From Gari tellinella (taxonomy: Eukaryota > Mollusca > Bivalvia > Cardiida > Psammobiidae), in assembly GCA_922989275.2 (NCBI GenBank), contig OV277867.1, positions 42,088,070 to 42,152,069 of the forward strand: a DNA stretch of 64,000 nt, given 5' to 3'. Position 1 is the first letter of the stretch. Each line of letters opens with the position of its first letter. A program made the translations under genes and the position numbers. Of this stretch, positions 31,210 to 57,243 are shown piece by piece. Below the pieces are notes generated by a model. It was not told the origin of the DNA. It saw only the letters and a program-made list of their open reading frames with translations, and did no database searches.

Positions 31210-32080
31210 CACCATCAGCTGAGGACCATGCATCATAGAATGTTTCGCCCCTTTAATCCAGAACCCTCTAGCATGGTGGGGCTACAGTGGGGCCACCCAC
31301 TGCACGTTGATAGCTAGCTCCAGCTTTGGTTGTTTCTTCGGAGCCAACTATGTACAGCTTGATGCTTTCTCAGCCACTGCTCATAGCCTGGATTGCTTGC
31401 TTCCTTCCTCTTCCAACAATCCCTAAGGCTGTCAGCATCTTCCACACGGAGTTTGCAGGGAAGCCCCTACTTCCAACTTCCACTGGGGAAGTTGGGAAAT
31501 ATTTGCTCCTCTTTTTATCACAGGCCTCACTACACCTCTCTTCCCAAGCGACAGTGAATTCTATGGCAATACTTTTCTTGTTGTTGGGACTTGGGACTAC
31601 ACCTGACTCCGAGGTTATAAAGCTTTTGACTTGAGTCTAAATTTAACTCGTTCCCAAGCATTTGATTGGTCAGATTTGAGCCAAGGCTCAAATCTGACCG
31701 ATCAAATGCTTGGGAACACACTCAGGCTCAACTGAAACGCTTTATAACATCGGAGTCATGTCTGAGGTTGGTGTGGACAACTTATGGGAAGTGAAGTTGT
31801 TTCTCTAGGCCCGCCCTCATTTCCCATGATGGAGCTGATCTTATACTGAGATATGCTTTGAATTGTTCTTCTTTCACAAAAGCGATAAAGCCTGGATTAG
31901 CGGCCACCTTCTTATTTTTTCTTTCCTCGTCAAGGCTGATGGCTTGCAGACGTAACGCACGGTCGTGTCGCCATTTGTATCTTCCTTGGGAAAGGGCATG
32001 AAACGTCACTTTCAATAAAAAACATTTTTTTAGTTGAAGTTTTGATATGGAGTACAGCCAGTACACACATCAACATTATC
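31210..32080 (-). pseudogene. Decayed retroelement reverse-transcriptase tail, minus strand
   Basis: Minus-strand pieces read ALSQGRYKWRHDRALR and, downstream, PVEVGSRGFPANSVWKMLTA then LGIVGRGRKQAIQA. Such blocks are common at the end of RT-like ORFs in mollusc and cnidarian genomes. Stops and an inserted family F palindrome (31606-31757) show it is dead. Confidence 0.65.
31606..31757. repeat. Family F palindrome inside an RT pseudogene
   Basis: GACTCCGAGGTTATAAAGC and GCTTTATAACATCGGAGTC ends; inner GATTTGAGCCAAGGCTCAAA. Confidence 0.85.
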
Positions 32081-32519
32081 CTGACACATAATTTGCATCT
32101 TGTGACAAGGCGCTAGCGTGTATAATAATCAGTTTTAATTACCTTTAAAATAGTGATAAGTCTAGTTAACTCTGGGAAGTCTGGAAACTTTGTACTCTGG
32201 CGAGCGCCTTAGAGTCCTTGGGCTCTTGTTGGTTTTTTCAATCCAATGTATTACAATACTTTGAAAACCTCCATTTCATACATTTTTCACAGCCACCTAT
32301 ACAGCGCGCATTATACTTTCATCACACACTCCACTGAATATATTTTGTAAACATATCTTGATCTTGTTGGATCTGTAACCATTCCGAAACATCATTAATA
32401 AGACTACCTCAGACCCTGTCACATAGATCACCGCATGCCGTCAACATTAGCCACGGGCCATAACAGATGACAGACTGGCACAAAACCAAACACCGAAATG
32501 GTTTCTTCCTTTGATACTA

Positions 32520-33015
32520 TACTTCACATTCTATCTCTATCTCTCTCCTCTCTGTTTCTCTCTCTCTCTCCTACTCTCTCTCTCTCTTCCGTGTGTTTGT
32601 GTCCCTTTCTGTCTGTCTCTATAAATATGTCACTGTGTCTGTTTCAGGACTGCCATTTCTCCGGTTTTTTTTCGAAATATTCGGATTTTTATTCCAACAA
32701 ACTTAAAACAGGCTGAAAGTAAAGCAGAATGCGCATTTTACTTTACTTTCAACCTGATTTAAGCATCACGTGTCTTAAAAACTAGAAACAGACTATGGGT
32801 TAAAGGAATAATCTGGAAATCGGGCTTGAAAAATTGAAAAATTTGAAATCTTAGGATTTTTTTATCAACTTATGGCAGGCCTGCTGTTTGCCTGTATGTC
32901 TACCACTGTTTCTCTCTCTTTTCTCTTGTGTCTGGTGACAACTCTGGTCTCTGTCTATGTATGTATATGTCTCTCTTTGTTTCTATCTGTCTATCTGTCT
33001 CCCTCCCTTAGCAGA
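32520..33015. repeat. CT-rich low-complexity patches
   Basis: TCTCTCTCTC tracts at 32535-32600 and 32905-33005 lie on both sides of a family L element. The apparent ORFs here are low-complexity artefacts. Confidence 0.8.
32645..32883. repeat. Family L element (6-bp TSD) with nested A
   Basis: CAGGACTGCCATTTCTCC to TTATGGCAGGCCTG, flanked by CTGTTT on both sides. A partial family A core lies at 32700-32805. Confidence 0.8.
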
Positions 33016-33024
33016 AATATTAAC

Positions 33025-33330
33025 ACGTGTTTTATTTATTTATTCATTTATTTATTTATTGACATTTAAGGTCGACTGCATCTATACAACACATGCAACA
33101 AAGTTAAATATATCACAGCAATAAATAAGAAATTTAGTTAAAATATAGAATAGTGTCTAAAAGAAAGCTAATAAGAATAAAATCTTGCATACTTTTGTTA
33201 AAACTGATAACTCATTAGAATCACGTGTGCTGATTAAGTAAATTACATGCAGGGGGGCCTATGGATAACCCATTAAGCTTAAGGCTTATTTCCAATGGGG
33301 TTCAACTTATCTAGACTATAGTAACAGGAA
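33025..33330 (-). repeat. Possible LINE 3' tail (TTTA)n
   Basis: A TTTATTTATTTATT run precedes a minus-strand tract reading TTAATGGGTTATCCATAGG. It looks like a LINE 3' UTR with an AAATAAAT tail, but no coding part is attached. Confidence 0.35.
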
Positions 33331-33587
33331 TAATTTTAAAAGAATAAACTATAAACTACTAAAAAGAAACTAATTAATCCTAAGGTTCAAAACGGGATTA
33401 TTAAAAGTATGCATTTATTTACTGCATCATATCACAGATATAAATCATTGAGGATTAAGCAAATTATCACAGATACATGTATCACATTCAGATTACCCTT
33501 CACAGTGCTGACTTTTGAAATGGACTCTTCCATTTTTTTTAACAATTTCAACTTTACATAAAGGTTGTATTCCCGAATATTTCAAAT

Positions 33588-33710
33588 ATTGACAAACAGT
33601 GGTGACTCATTTCAAATGGTTCATTCACTGTCCATCTGAAATGGGTCTACACTGTTTGTAAAAGATGTATTTAAACTGTGTCCAGCACTGAGAGTGTTGA
33701 GAGTGCTTTT
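33588..33710. repeat. Family B remnant
   Basis: GACAAACAGTGGTGACTC and GGGTCTACACTGTTTGTAAA. Confidence 0.65.
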
Positions 33711-33986
33711 AACCCTTTCCCTCAAAGAAGCGCCTTTTAGCGCATTCAGTCTATTCCTCCACTGTAGAAAATAGTTCCAATCTAAACAGCCATGCATATG
33801 TAGCAGAATAAATATTTTCTTTATTCTAACAGGTGGTAGCTTAAAGCAGGCTGAAAGTAAAGCAGAATGCACCCTTAGGTGCATTCTGCTTTACTTTCAA
33901 CCTGCTTTAAGTAGTCACCTATATCATGGAGAATTTTGTCCTTTCTCCATGCCTATATTTCCAAAATTAAAAAACAGGCTATGGGG
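33709..33986. repeat. Family A MITE, inverted, with small insertion
   Basis: TTTAACCCTTTCCCTCAAAG to GGCTATGGGGTTAAAG. About 25 extra bases include TGGAGAA...TTCTCCA. Confidence 0.8.
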
Positions 33987-34265
33987 TTAAAGAAAGTTTT
34001 TTATTCTCTTTCAATGCACCCACTGTCACCAGTGTCGAGTAGTAAGTTTGTTAGCGTAAAACTCCACCAAACTGTACAGACTATACACTCATGTATAATA
34101 CAGTATTCATTGCCGAAAAAAAACCTCAAATCAAAAATCAAAATCGACTGAATTATTCTTTGATGATACTGGTTCCCACGATATAGTGACTATTATGAAC
34201 ATTTGAGCCTGGCAGCCGTTCACGTAGCCTCGTCTGTTTCTGCTCGAGATTTATTCATAGCCACA

Positions 34266-50701
<16,436 letters not shown>

Positions 50702-50930
50702 CAGCTGTGATTCACTGAAGCGCACTGTCTCGCCTAAGATAGAATGTGACTGAGATGAAAGAAGTTCTCTCCTATAGGTCTACTTACCTACCAATACCAG
50801 TGACATGCTGGTTAGTGGAGTGAGTCAACAGATGTGTGCTGATAAACCAGATAGACTTATAAATAAGGTTTATCTCTGCACTAGTCTGTAAAATCATTGG
50901 CAGTCAAGCACATGTGGTGCTACCATTGAA

Positions 50931-51180
50931 TTAACTCTTTCCTCCCTGAAACTACAAATGGACAATCCCAATTTCCATTTTAGTCCAGTCTATTTCTGAC
51001 TTTAAAGGGTTGTTTTTGTCAATGTTTTGTATTATGACAAACAGTGAAGACCCAGATCAGAGGGCTCCATAAGGAGCCCTCTGATCTGGGTATTCACTGT
51101 TTGCATAGGACAGGTGCACAATTCACATGTACACTGTTTGAAAAGGACGCCTATTGGCAGGACTAGGGCTCAAAGGGTAA
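50931..51180. repeat. Family B (B2) MITE
   Basis: TTAACTCTTTCCTCCCTGAA to GGACTAGGGCTCAAAGGGTAA. Confidence 0.9.
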
Positions 51181-51229
51181 AATAAGAAATGTGAAGTTAG
51201 ATTTATATCATCGCTTCAGTTTGACTGTA

Positions 51230-51399
51230 CAGTAAATCTCTTTATTACAAATACTAAAAATAAGGCTAATTGATTGTATGGAGAAAAGGTGAAGGTAAAA
51301 CAGAAAGCTCCTTAAGGAGCTTGGTTTTACTTTCACCTTTCTTTAAGCACTTACCTGCCTTAAAAACCTAAAAACTAACACAATTTAGTGGTCGTACTG
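51230..51399. repeat. Family D MITE, short
   Basis: CAGTAAATCTCTTTATTACA to TTTAGTGGTCGTACTG. Confidence 0.85.
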
Positions 51400-51543
51400 T
51401 ATTATCCATGAAGGATTTAATGTTGATTCAATTGACAAGATGCTCCTGTGCCATTGGACAGGTATTAAAACATTCTGCAAGTTTTGTTCATTCCGGAATT
51501 GTGACACATGTGTGGACTTGGAAGTGGGGTGACTTGGGGGCTG

Positions 51544-51766
51544 TTAACACTTCCAACACCATGGACCTGTTTAAAATGTACTCATTACATTTGCAAACAG
51601 TGTATACCCAGATCAGAGGGCTCCTTTGGGAGCCCTCTGATCAAGGTATACACTGTTTGCCAATTTAGAGGAGAATTTATTAACTACCGAGTAGACTTGT
51701 TCATGTTTCGGTATTTAACAAAAAAGATCCACAAGGGAACCTAATAACCCCCAAAGGTAGAGTTAA
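51544..51766. repeat. Family B (B3) MITE
   Basis: TTAACACTTCCAACACCATG to CCCAAAGGTAGAGTTAA; core AAACAGTGTATACCCAGATC. Confidence 0.87.
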
Positions 51767-51898
51767 CAAGTAGATCTCCCACCCACACCGTGCAATATTC
51801 TTTTGCTTGAATGGGCAATGGTGGGACCATTCTGGTCATTCATATCATCTACGGTAAAGCTAAGGTACAAATCCCCAATATTTGGCTGTGTCCCAGCT

Positions 51899-52147
51899 TT
51901 AACCCTTTACCCTCTAGCCTAGAACTAGTTTTGAAGGCAGAGTACCGCATAGGCAGGTAGAAGGTAAATCAGAATGTGCCTTAAGGCACATTCTGCTTTA
52001 CTTTCAACCCACTTTATGCTACCATCTACTAGGATTTTGGAAATATTGTTTATTGTACATGTTCATGAGTATATAAATTGGAACTATTTTCTTCAGTCAA
52101 GGAATAACTGAATGTGCTAAAAGGCGTTTGTATATAGGAAAGGGTTA
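51899..52147. repeat. Family A MITE
   Basis: TTAACCCTTTACCCTCTAGC to GTATATAGGAAAGGGTTAA, followed by an orphan AGATGAAAGTAAAGCAAAA core half. Confidence 0.87.
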
Positions 52148-52187
52148 AACAAGATGAAAGTAAAGCAAAAAGCTCATATAGTTGTTA

Positions 52188-52433
52188 CAGTGGAGAATCT
52201 GTTATTCTTTCCCAATAAACGCGTTTACGCTAAAACTATTATTTTCACTGCAAACAGTTTGGAGCCAGATCAGACGCCGGGTAACCCGGCGTCTGATCAG
52301 GCTCCAAACTGTTTGCCACCAAGATAAAGATGAATTATCAGAATTGTCAAAACGTTGTACTTTTCTACGTTTTAGTGTTTTGCGTTTGCGTACGTTTGCA
52401 TTTAAACGGGAAAGAATAACAGATTCTCCACTG
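52188..52433. repeat. Family H MITE
   Basis: CAGTGGAGAATCTGTTATTC to ACAGATTCTCCACTG, TA-flanked; inverted relative to 48898-49148. Confidence 0.92.
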
Positions 52434-52442
52434 TATCTGTAT

Positions 52443-52875
52443 TAACCCATTACCCCATTATAAAGACATTTTCATGCCTTTAATTTATTCCTCTACTGAA
52501 GAAATAGTTTCATTTTATACAGTCATGGATATTTACCACAAGAAACATTTTCTATATCCTAGCAGATGGTACTTAACCCATTACCTCATGGCCAGTTTCA
52601 AGTTTTGAAGACATATGACTTCTTAAAGCAGGCTGAAAGAAAAGCAGAATGCGCATTCTCCTTTACTTTCAGCCTACTGTAAGCTATAATCTACTAGGAT
52701 ATAGAAGATATTTATTATGGACTTTATGGTACATTTCATGACTGTTTAAAGTAGAACTTTTTTCTTCAGTGGCGGAATAAATTTAAGGCTTTAAAAGATG
52801 TATATAATGGGTAATGGGTTAATCAGGCTGAACATTAATTTCTTATGGACATTTTGCTTTTCTTTCAATCTGTTA
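52443..52875. repeat. Family A copy (inverted) interrupted by another A copy
   Basis: The left arm (52443-52572) ends at GCAGATGGTAC; the core continues after the insertion as TCAGGCTGAACATTAATTTC (52823-52875). Confidence 0.8.
52573..52822. repeat. Family A MITE nested in A
   Basis: TTAACCCATTACCTCATGGC to TATAATGGGTAATGGGTTAA. Confidence 0.88.
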
Positions 52876-52986
52876 GGAAAGATAACTTTGCAGTGGAGAA
52901 TTCCACCCATCAGTTGATAGACAGAATGAAGGATTATGATACAGTGGGAAAAGTATTAAAGATGGAGAGTAATTGGTAAACTCTAA

Positions 52987-53474
52987 ATCTCAATCACCCC
53001 TGAAACTTTTAATGGTTATTTCCCGTTTCCAATTAAGTCTAGTCAATTTATGACCATTTAGAGTTTTTCTGCAATAATTTGAAAATAAAAAACAGTGCAG
53101 TCTCTCAGGGTCTCCTTTAGGAGCCTTCTGATCTTGGTGTAACATTGTTTGCATAGGACAAATACATTCTGCACAGGTACAATGTTTGTAAAGGAGGAGT
53201 ATAGCAGGGCTGCCATAAGTTGATCATAAAAATTCTCAGATTTCAAATTTTCAGACGCGATTTTACTAATCATACCTTTACCCCATAGTCTGTTTCTTGT
53301 TTTGAAGACACATGACTGCTTAAAACAGGTTGAAAGTAAAGCATAATGTGCCTTAAGGCGCATTCTGCTTTACTTTCAGCCTGTTTTAAGCTACCATCTG
53401 CTAGGATAAAAATCCGAAGACTTAGGAAAAATCCGGAGAAATGGCAGCCCTGGTATAGTCTTTGCTAGGGTTAA
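52987..53474. repeat. Family B MITE, outermost of a three-level nest
   Basis: ATCTCAATCACCCCTGAAAC to TTTGCTAGGGTTAA; interrupted at 53205 by a family L element. Confidence 0.82.
53205..53452. repeat. Family L element with 6-bp TSD, holding a family A core
   Basis: CAGGGCTGCCATAAGTTGAT to AGAAATGGCAGCCCTG, flanked by GTATAG twice. Family A sequence lies at 53272-53407. Confidence 0.87.
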
Positions 53475-53514
53475 AGCCATTGTTGCACATATCTTCTGGG
53501 CTCCATGAGTTATA

Positions 53515-53605
53515 GATGTGCAAGCAGTATACCTGAGTTGGCTGTGTAAACAGTGCTTCTGATAGAAACCCTTTGATCAGAGTCTACACTATTTGTCAGT
53601 TTTCC
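53515..53605. repeat. Family B remnant
   Basis: GTAAACAGTGCTTCTGATAG and CAGAGTCTACACTATTTGTC. Confidence 0.6.
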
Positions 53606-53693
53606 ATAATTTGTAAAAGACATATCTGAAAAGTAAATAAATTGACTAGATATAAAAGAAGACTGGAACATTCAATCTTAAATTCCAGGATTG

Positions 53694-53833
53694 AAGGTTA
53701 TAAAGCTTTGAGTTGAGTCTGAAGTTGTTCTTAAGCATTTGATTGGTCAGATTGAGCCTAGGCACAAGTCTGACCAATCAAATGCATGAGAACGGTCTCA
53801 GACTTAACTCAAACTCTTTATAACTTTTGAGTC
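53694..53833. repeat. Family F palindrome
   Basis: GGTTATAAAGCTTTGAGTTG to AACTCAAACTCTTTATAAC. Confidence 0.85.
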
Positions 53834-54054
53834 AAAGAGTTTAAAGATAAAAACAGCAAAAGATATATAAATGTATAATTGTATATAAACATATTGTTTT
53901 GTATTTCTATGTGAATAAATATGAGAAAAAATTAGATTATATTTGTCATTGACACAAATCAGGAATCCATACATCATAGAGACTGTTGAAACGCCCATTT
54001 TACAGCGTTTCATTTGGGTCAGCACTTCTAAATGTCTGTTGTAGTAAACGCATA

Positions 54055-54342
54055 CAGTGCTGCCTTTCTATAACAACACCCAATCGGAGACAAAGAGTGT
54101 GTGTGTTAGTTGGAGGGAAATCGGCTTAGATGTGCAAACAGCTTGAATCCAGATCAGACGCCGAGTAACTCGGCGTCAGATCTGGATTCAAGCTGATTGT
54201 CGCTTGTAATTATTTTTCTTCTGTCAAAATGTCCACTAATATGTAACTTAGTAGAAGAAAAAACAACAAACAGTGAGAAGCACTGTTGTAAGGAAGGGAA
54301 TCGTTGTTCAGAGGAATGTTGTAGGGAGGGAGCACTTATTGT
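54055..54342. repeat. Family M MITE
   Basis: CAGTGCTGCCTTTCTATAAC to a GTAGGGAGGGAGCACTT end; core AAACAGCTTGAATCCAGATC. Confidence 0.82.
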
Positions 54343-54397
54343 AATGACAATGTACCTAACCAACACATGGTAATTATTGAACCTACTGCACTCAACG

Positions 54398-54456
54398 TTA
54401 ACTCATTCAACCCTGAAACTTGAAATGGAAAATTCACATCCAAATTAAGTCATCCT
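54398..54456. repeat. Family B left end
   Basis: TTAACTCATTCAACCCTGAA then AAATTAAGTCATCC; cut off by the AGCTCACC-type repeat. Confidence 0.65.
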
Positions 54457-54560
54457 TTTTAGCTCACCTACGTAATGCCATGGTGAGCTATTTTGATTTT
54501 ACAGTGTCTGTCGTCCGTTGCCGTCCGTCCTGGCTCATAAATATATACTTGTGGCCAAAA
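54457..54560. repeat. AGCTCACC-type bivalve repeat, 5' fragment
   Basis: TTAGCTCACCTACGTAATGCC then ATGGTGAGCTATTTTGATTT and GTCGTCCGTTGCCGTCCGTC. This opening is characteristic of a repeat spread through bivalve genomes; it is truncated here. Confidence 0.65.
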
Positions 54561-54663
54561 TAATTGAAAGAAATTAACCTGACCATCTTTTGTGACATAA
54601 TACTGGCCATTTCTTGTACCATTAACATAGCCATTATTTGGAAAAGGGTTAGTTTCTATATAT

Positions 54664-55030
54664 AGTGTTCCCTCCCTATAACGGCCCTCCCAACAACGAT
54701 TCCCTCCTTAAAACGACCCTTGCCGCAGTTTCCTAAACGGGACAAGTATGTCCAACGCATTGACTGCTGCAATACCGTCTGCTTACAATTGTCGTCTGCT
54801 GTTAACTCTCAATATTTCATATAAGTGGATATTATGACAGGAGAAATATAATGACGAGTGACAAACAGCTTGAATCCAGATCAGACGCCATGTAACGCGA
54901 CCTTTGATCTGGATTCAAGCTGTTTGCAAATGTAAGCCAAGTCTTAATGTTTGCTCTCTATAACGACTCCCTCTGAACACACACACTATCTTTGTCTCCC
55001 ATTGGGTGTCGTTGTAAAGAGGGAACGCTG
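54664..55030. repeat. Family M MITE, inverted orientation
   Basis: AGTGTTCCCTCCCTATAACG to GTAAAGAGGGAACGCTG. Confidence 0.87.
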
Positions 55031-55109
55031 TAATTCTATTCTAAATTTCAAGTAACGAAAAATGTCTGTTATGTTGCTATAGCCACATTATATAAGATAG
55101 AAGGAAATA

Positions 55110-55476
55110 CAGTGCATTCTCCCTACATCAGCCCTCCCAAAAACGATTCCCTCCTTACAGCAATGCTTGACGCTGTTCCCCAAACAAGGCAACATTGCCT
55201 AACACTTTAGACTGCTGCAATATTATCTGCTTAAAAGCTGTCTCCTGCTGTGTTTTTGGAAAGTAAAATACTAATTTACATTTTGACAGAAAGAAATATA
55301 ATGACGAGTGACACACAGCTAATCCAGATCAGACATCACGTTGTGCGTCGTCTGATCTGGATTCAAGTTGTTTGCAAATATAAGCAAAGTCTTAACTTTC
55401 ACTCCCTTAAACAACTCTCTCTTAACAACACAATCAATCTTTGTCTCCAATTTGGTGTTGAAGAGAGGGAGCTCTG
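55110..55476. repeat. Family M MITE, inverted orientation
   Basis: CAGTGCATTCTCCCTACATC to AAGAGAGGGAGCTCTG. Confidence 0.85.
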
Positions 55477-55483
55477 TAGCCAC

Positions 55484-55734
55484 TTAACTCTTTCCTCCCT
55501 GAAACTTTAAATGGACAATTCCAGTTTCCATTTTAGTCTTGTCCATTTCTGACTTTTAAGGGTTGTTTTTGTCAATGTTTGGCATTATGACAAACAGTGA
55601 AGACCCTGATCAGAGGGCTCCTTTCAGAGCCCTCTGATCTGGGTCTTTACTGTTTGCTCAGGACAATTGTACTGTTTATATATACACTGTTTGAAAATGA
55701 CGCCTATTTACGGGACTAGGGTTCAAAGGGTTAA
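55484..55734. repeat. Family B (B2) MITE
   Basis: TTAACTCTTTCCTCCCTGAA to ACTAGGGTTCAAAGGGTTAA; its last TTAA begins the next B element. Confidence 0.9.
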
Positions 55735-56005
55735 CACATTTAACCCTAGCGACGAGAATACCTGTCATTTACAAACAGTGTACCTGTGAGGATTACACTT
55801 GTCCTGTGCAAACAGTTTAGACACTGATCAGAGGGCTCCACAAAGAAGCCCTCTGATCAGGGTCTTCACTGTAAGGAGACCTCTGATAAGGGTCTACACC
55901 GTTTGCCATTTTGAAATATATTTTTAAATCAACCCTTAATACTCAAAAATGGACTAGACTTTAAAATTGGGATTGTCCATTAAAATTTCAGGGTTGAATG
56001 AGTTG
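55731..56005. repeat. Family B MITE with duplicated core half
   Basis: TTAACACATTTAACCCTAGC to CAGGGTTGAATGAGTTG; CTCTGATCAGGGTCTTCACT and CTCTGATAAGGGTCTACACC are successive right halves. Confidence 0.88.
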
Positions 56006-56148
56006 AGACAAACGAGAGTAGATCTACACCCATATGTCCTCCGGTTCGTCGTCAATAATTTCTTGAAATGACATCTCCTTCAAAGTACTAGTTGAATGTG
56101 TACTAAACTTTTCAGAAAGGATGCTTATCTTATAGGATCCTCTTTAAG

Positions 56149-56399
56149 TTAACCCTTTCCTCCCTGAAACCAAAAATGGACAACTCTAATATTTAATTAA
56201 GTCTAGTCCATTTGTGACTTTTAAGGGTTGATTTTTACAACATATGTCAACATAACAAACAGTGCAGATCCTGATCAGAGGGCTCCTTAAGGATCCCTCT
56301 GATCAGGGTCTACACTGTTTGCATAGGACAAGTGTACTCCTCACATGTACGCTGTTTGCAAATGACGCATATATGCGTGACAAGGGTTCAAAGAGTTAA
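56149..56399. repeat. Family B MITE
   Basis: TTAACCCTTTCCTCCCTGAA to GACAAGGGTTCAAAGAGTTAA. Confidence 0.9.
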
Positions 56400-56744
56400 A
56401 GTTGTTCGAATTGTCCAGTCGATTGCGTATATAAAGGATTTAAAATACATTATTTCAGTGAAAAGTTAAAAAATCTTCTTATCTGAAACCACAGTACCCT
56501 GTGCTTAGATATTTGGCACAAAGCATCATGAACAGATCCTCGATCAAGATTGTTCAAATTATAACCATTGTTTAAAAAATTACCTCCCCTTGGGGGGTCA
56601 CATGTTTTCATTGAGTTACATAGTGAATTTTCTCTGAAAGTAATATGGCCAGAAGTTTAATATTTTGCAAGGTGAAACATCTAGAGCTCTTTTACCAATA
56701 TTGTAGAAATGACACGGGTCCGTTGCAACTCCACGTCACATGAG

Positions 56745-57002
56745 TTAACTCATTCAACCCTAGCGACGAGTATACTCGTCATTTACAAACAGTGTACCTG
56801 TGAGGATTACACTTGTCCCATGCAAACAGAGTAGACCCTGATCAGAGGGCTCCTTAAGGAGCCCTCTGATCAGAGTCTACACTGTTTGTCATTTTGAAAT
56901 GTATTGTTAAAATCAACCCTAAATAGTCAAAAATGGACAATAGATCTACTTATTTTGAAATCGGAATTGACCTTTAAAAAGTTTCAAGGGTGAATGAGTT
57001 AA
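56745..57002. repeat. Family B MITE, inverted orientation
   Basis: TTAACTCATTCAACCCTAGC to CAAGGGTGAATGAGTTAA. Confidence 0.9.
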
Positions 57003-57068
57003 AAAAAAACTGCTTTTCCTCTAGCTATCAAGTTTAACGACTTAATATGTTCTGTCAAGCTGAGGCCC

Positions 57069-57221
57069 TGGACCCGTTTCATAAAACTTCGTACGACAAA
57101 AATGATCGTAAGTCAAAACTTTAAAATACATTTAATTAGATGGAGAAATAAATAAAAATTGAGACTTTTATAATCTGACTTACGACTATATTTGTCTTAC
57201 GAATTTTTATGAACGGGTCCT
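57069..57221. repeat. Family J palindrome downstream of the TRIM-type gene
   Basis: GGACCCGTTTCATAAAACTT pairs with AATTTTTATGAACGGGTCC; inner TCGTAAGTCAAAA / CTGACTTACGA. Confidence 0.82.
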
Positions 57222-57243
57222 TGAGTGCTAACGTCAAGTTTCA

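Noticed and set aside
31326..31634. 102-residue plus-strand ORF
   Set aside because: Antisense of a decayed reverse-transcriptase tail plus part of a family F palindrome.
32498..33069. Leu/Ser-rich ORFs that look like signal peptides
   Set aside because: They translate CT-rich low-complexity DNA.
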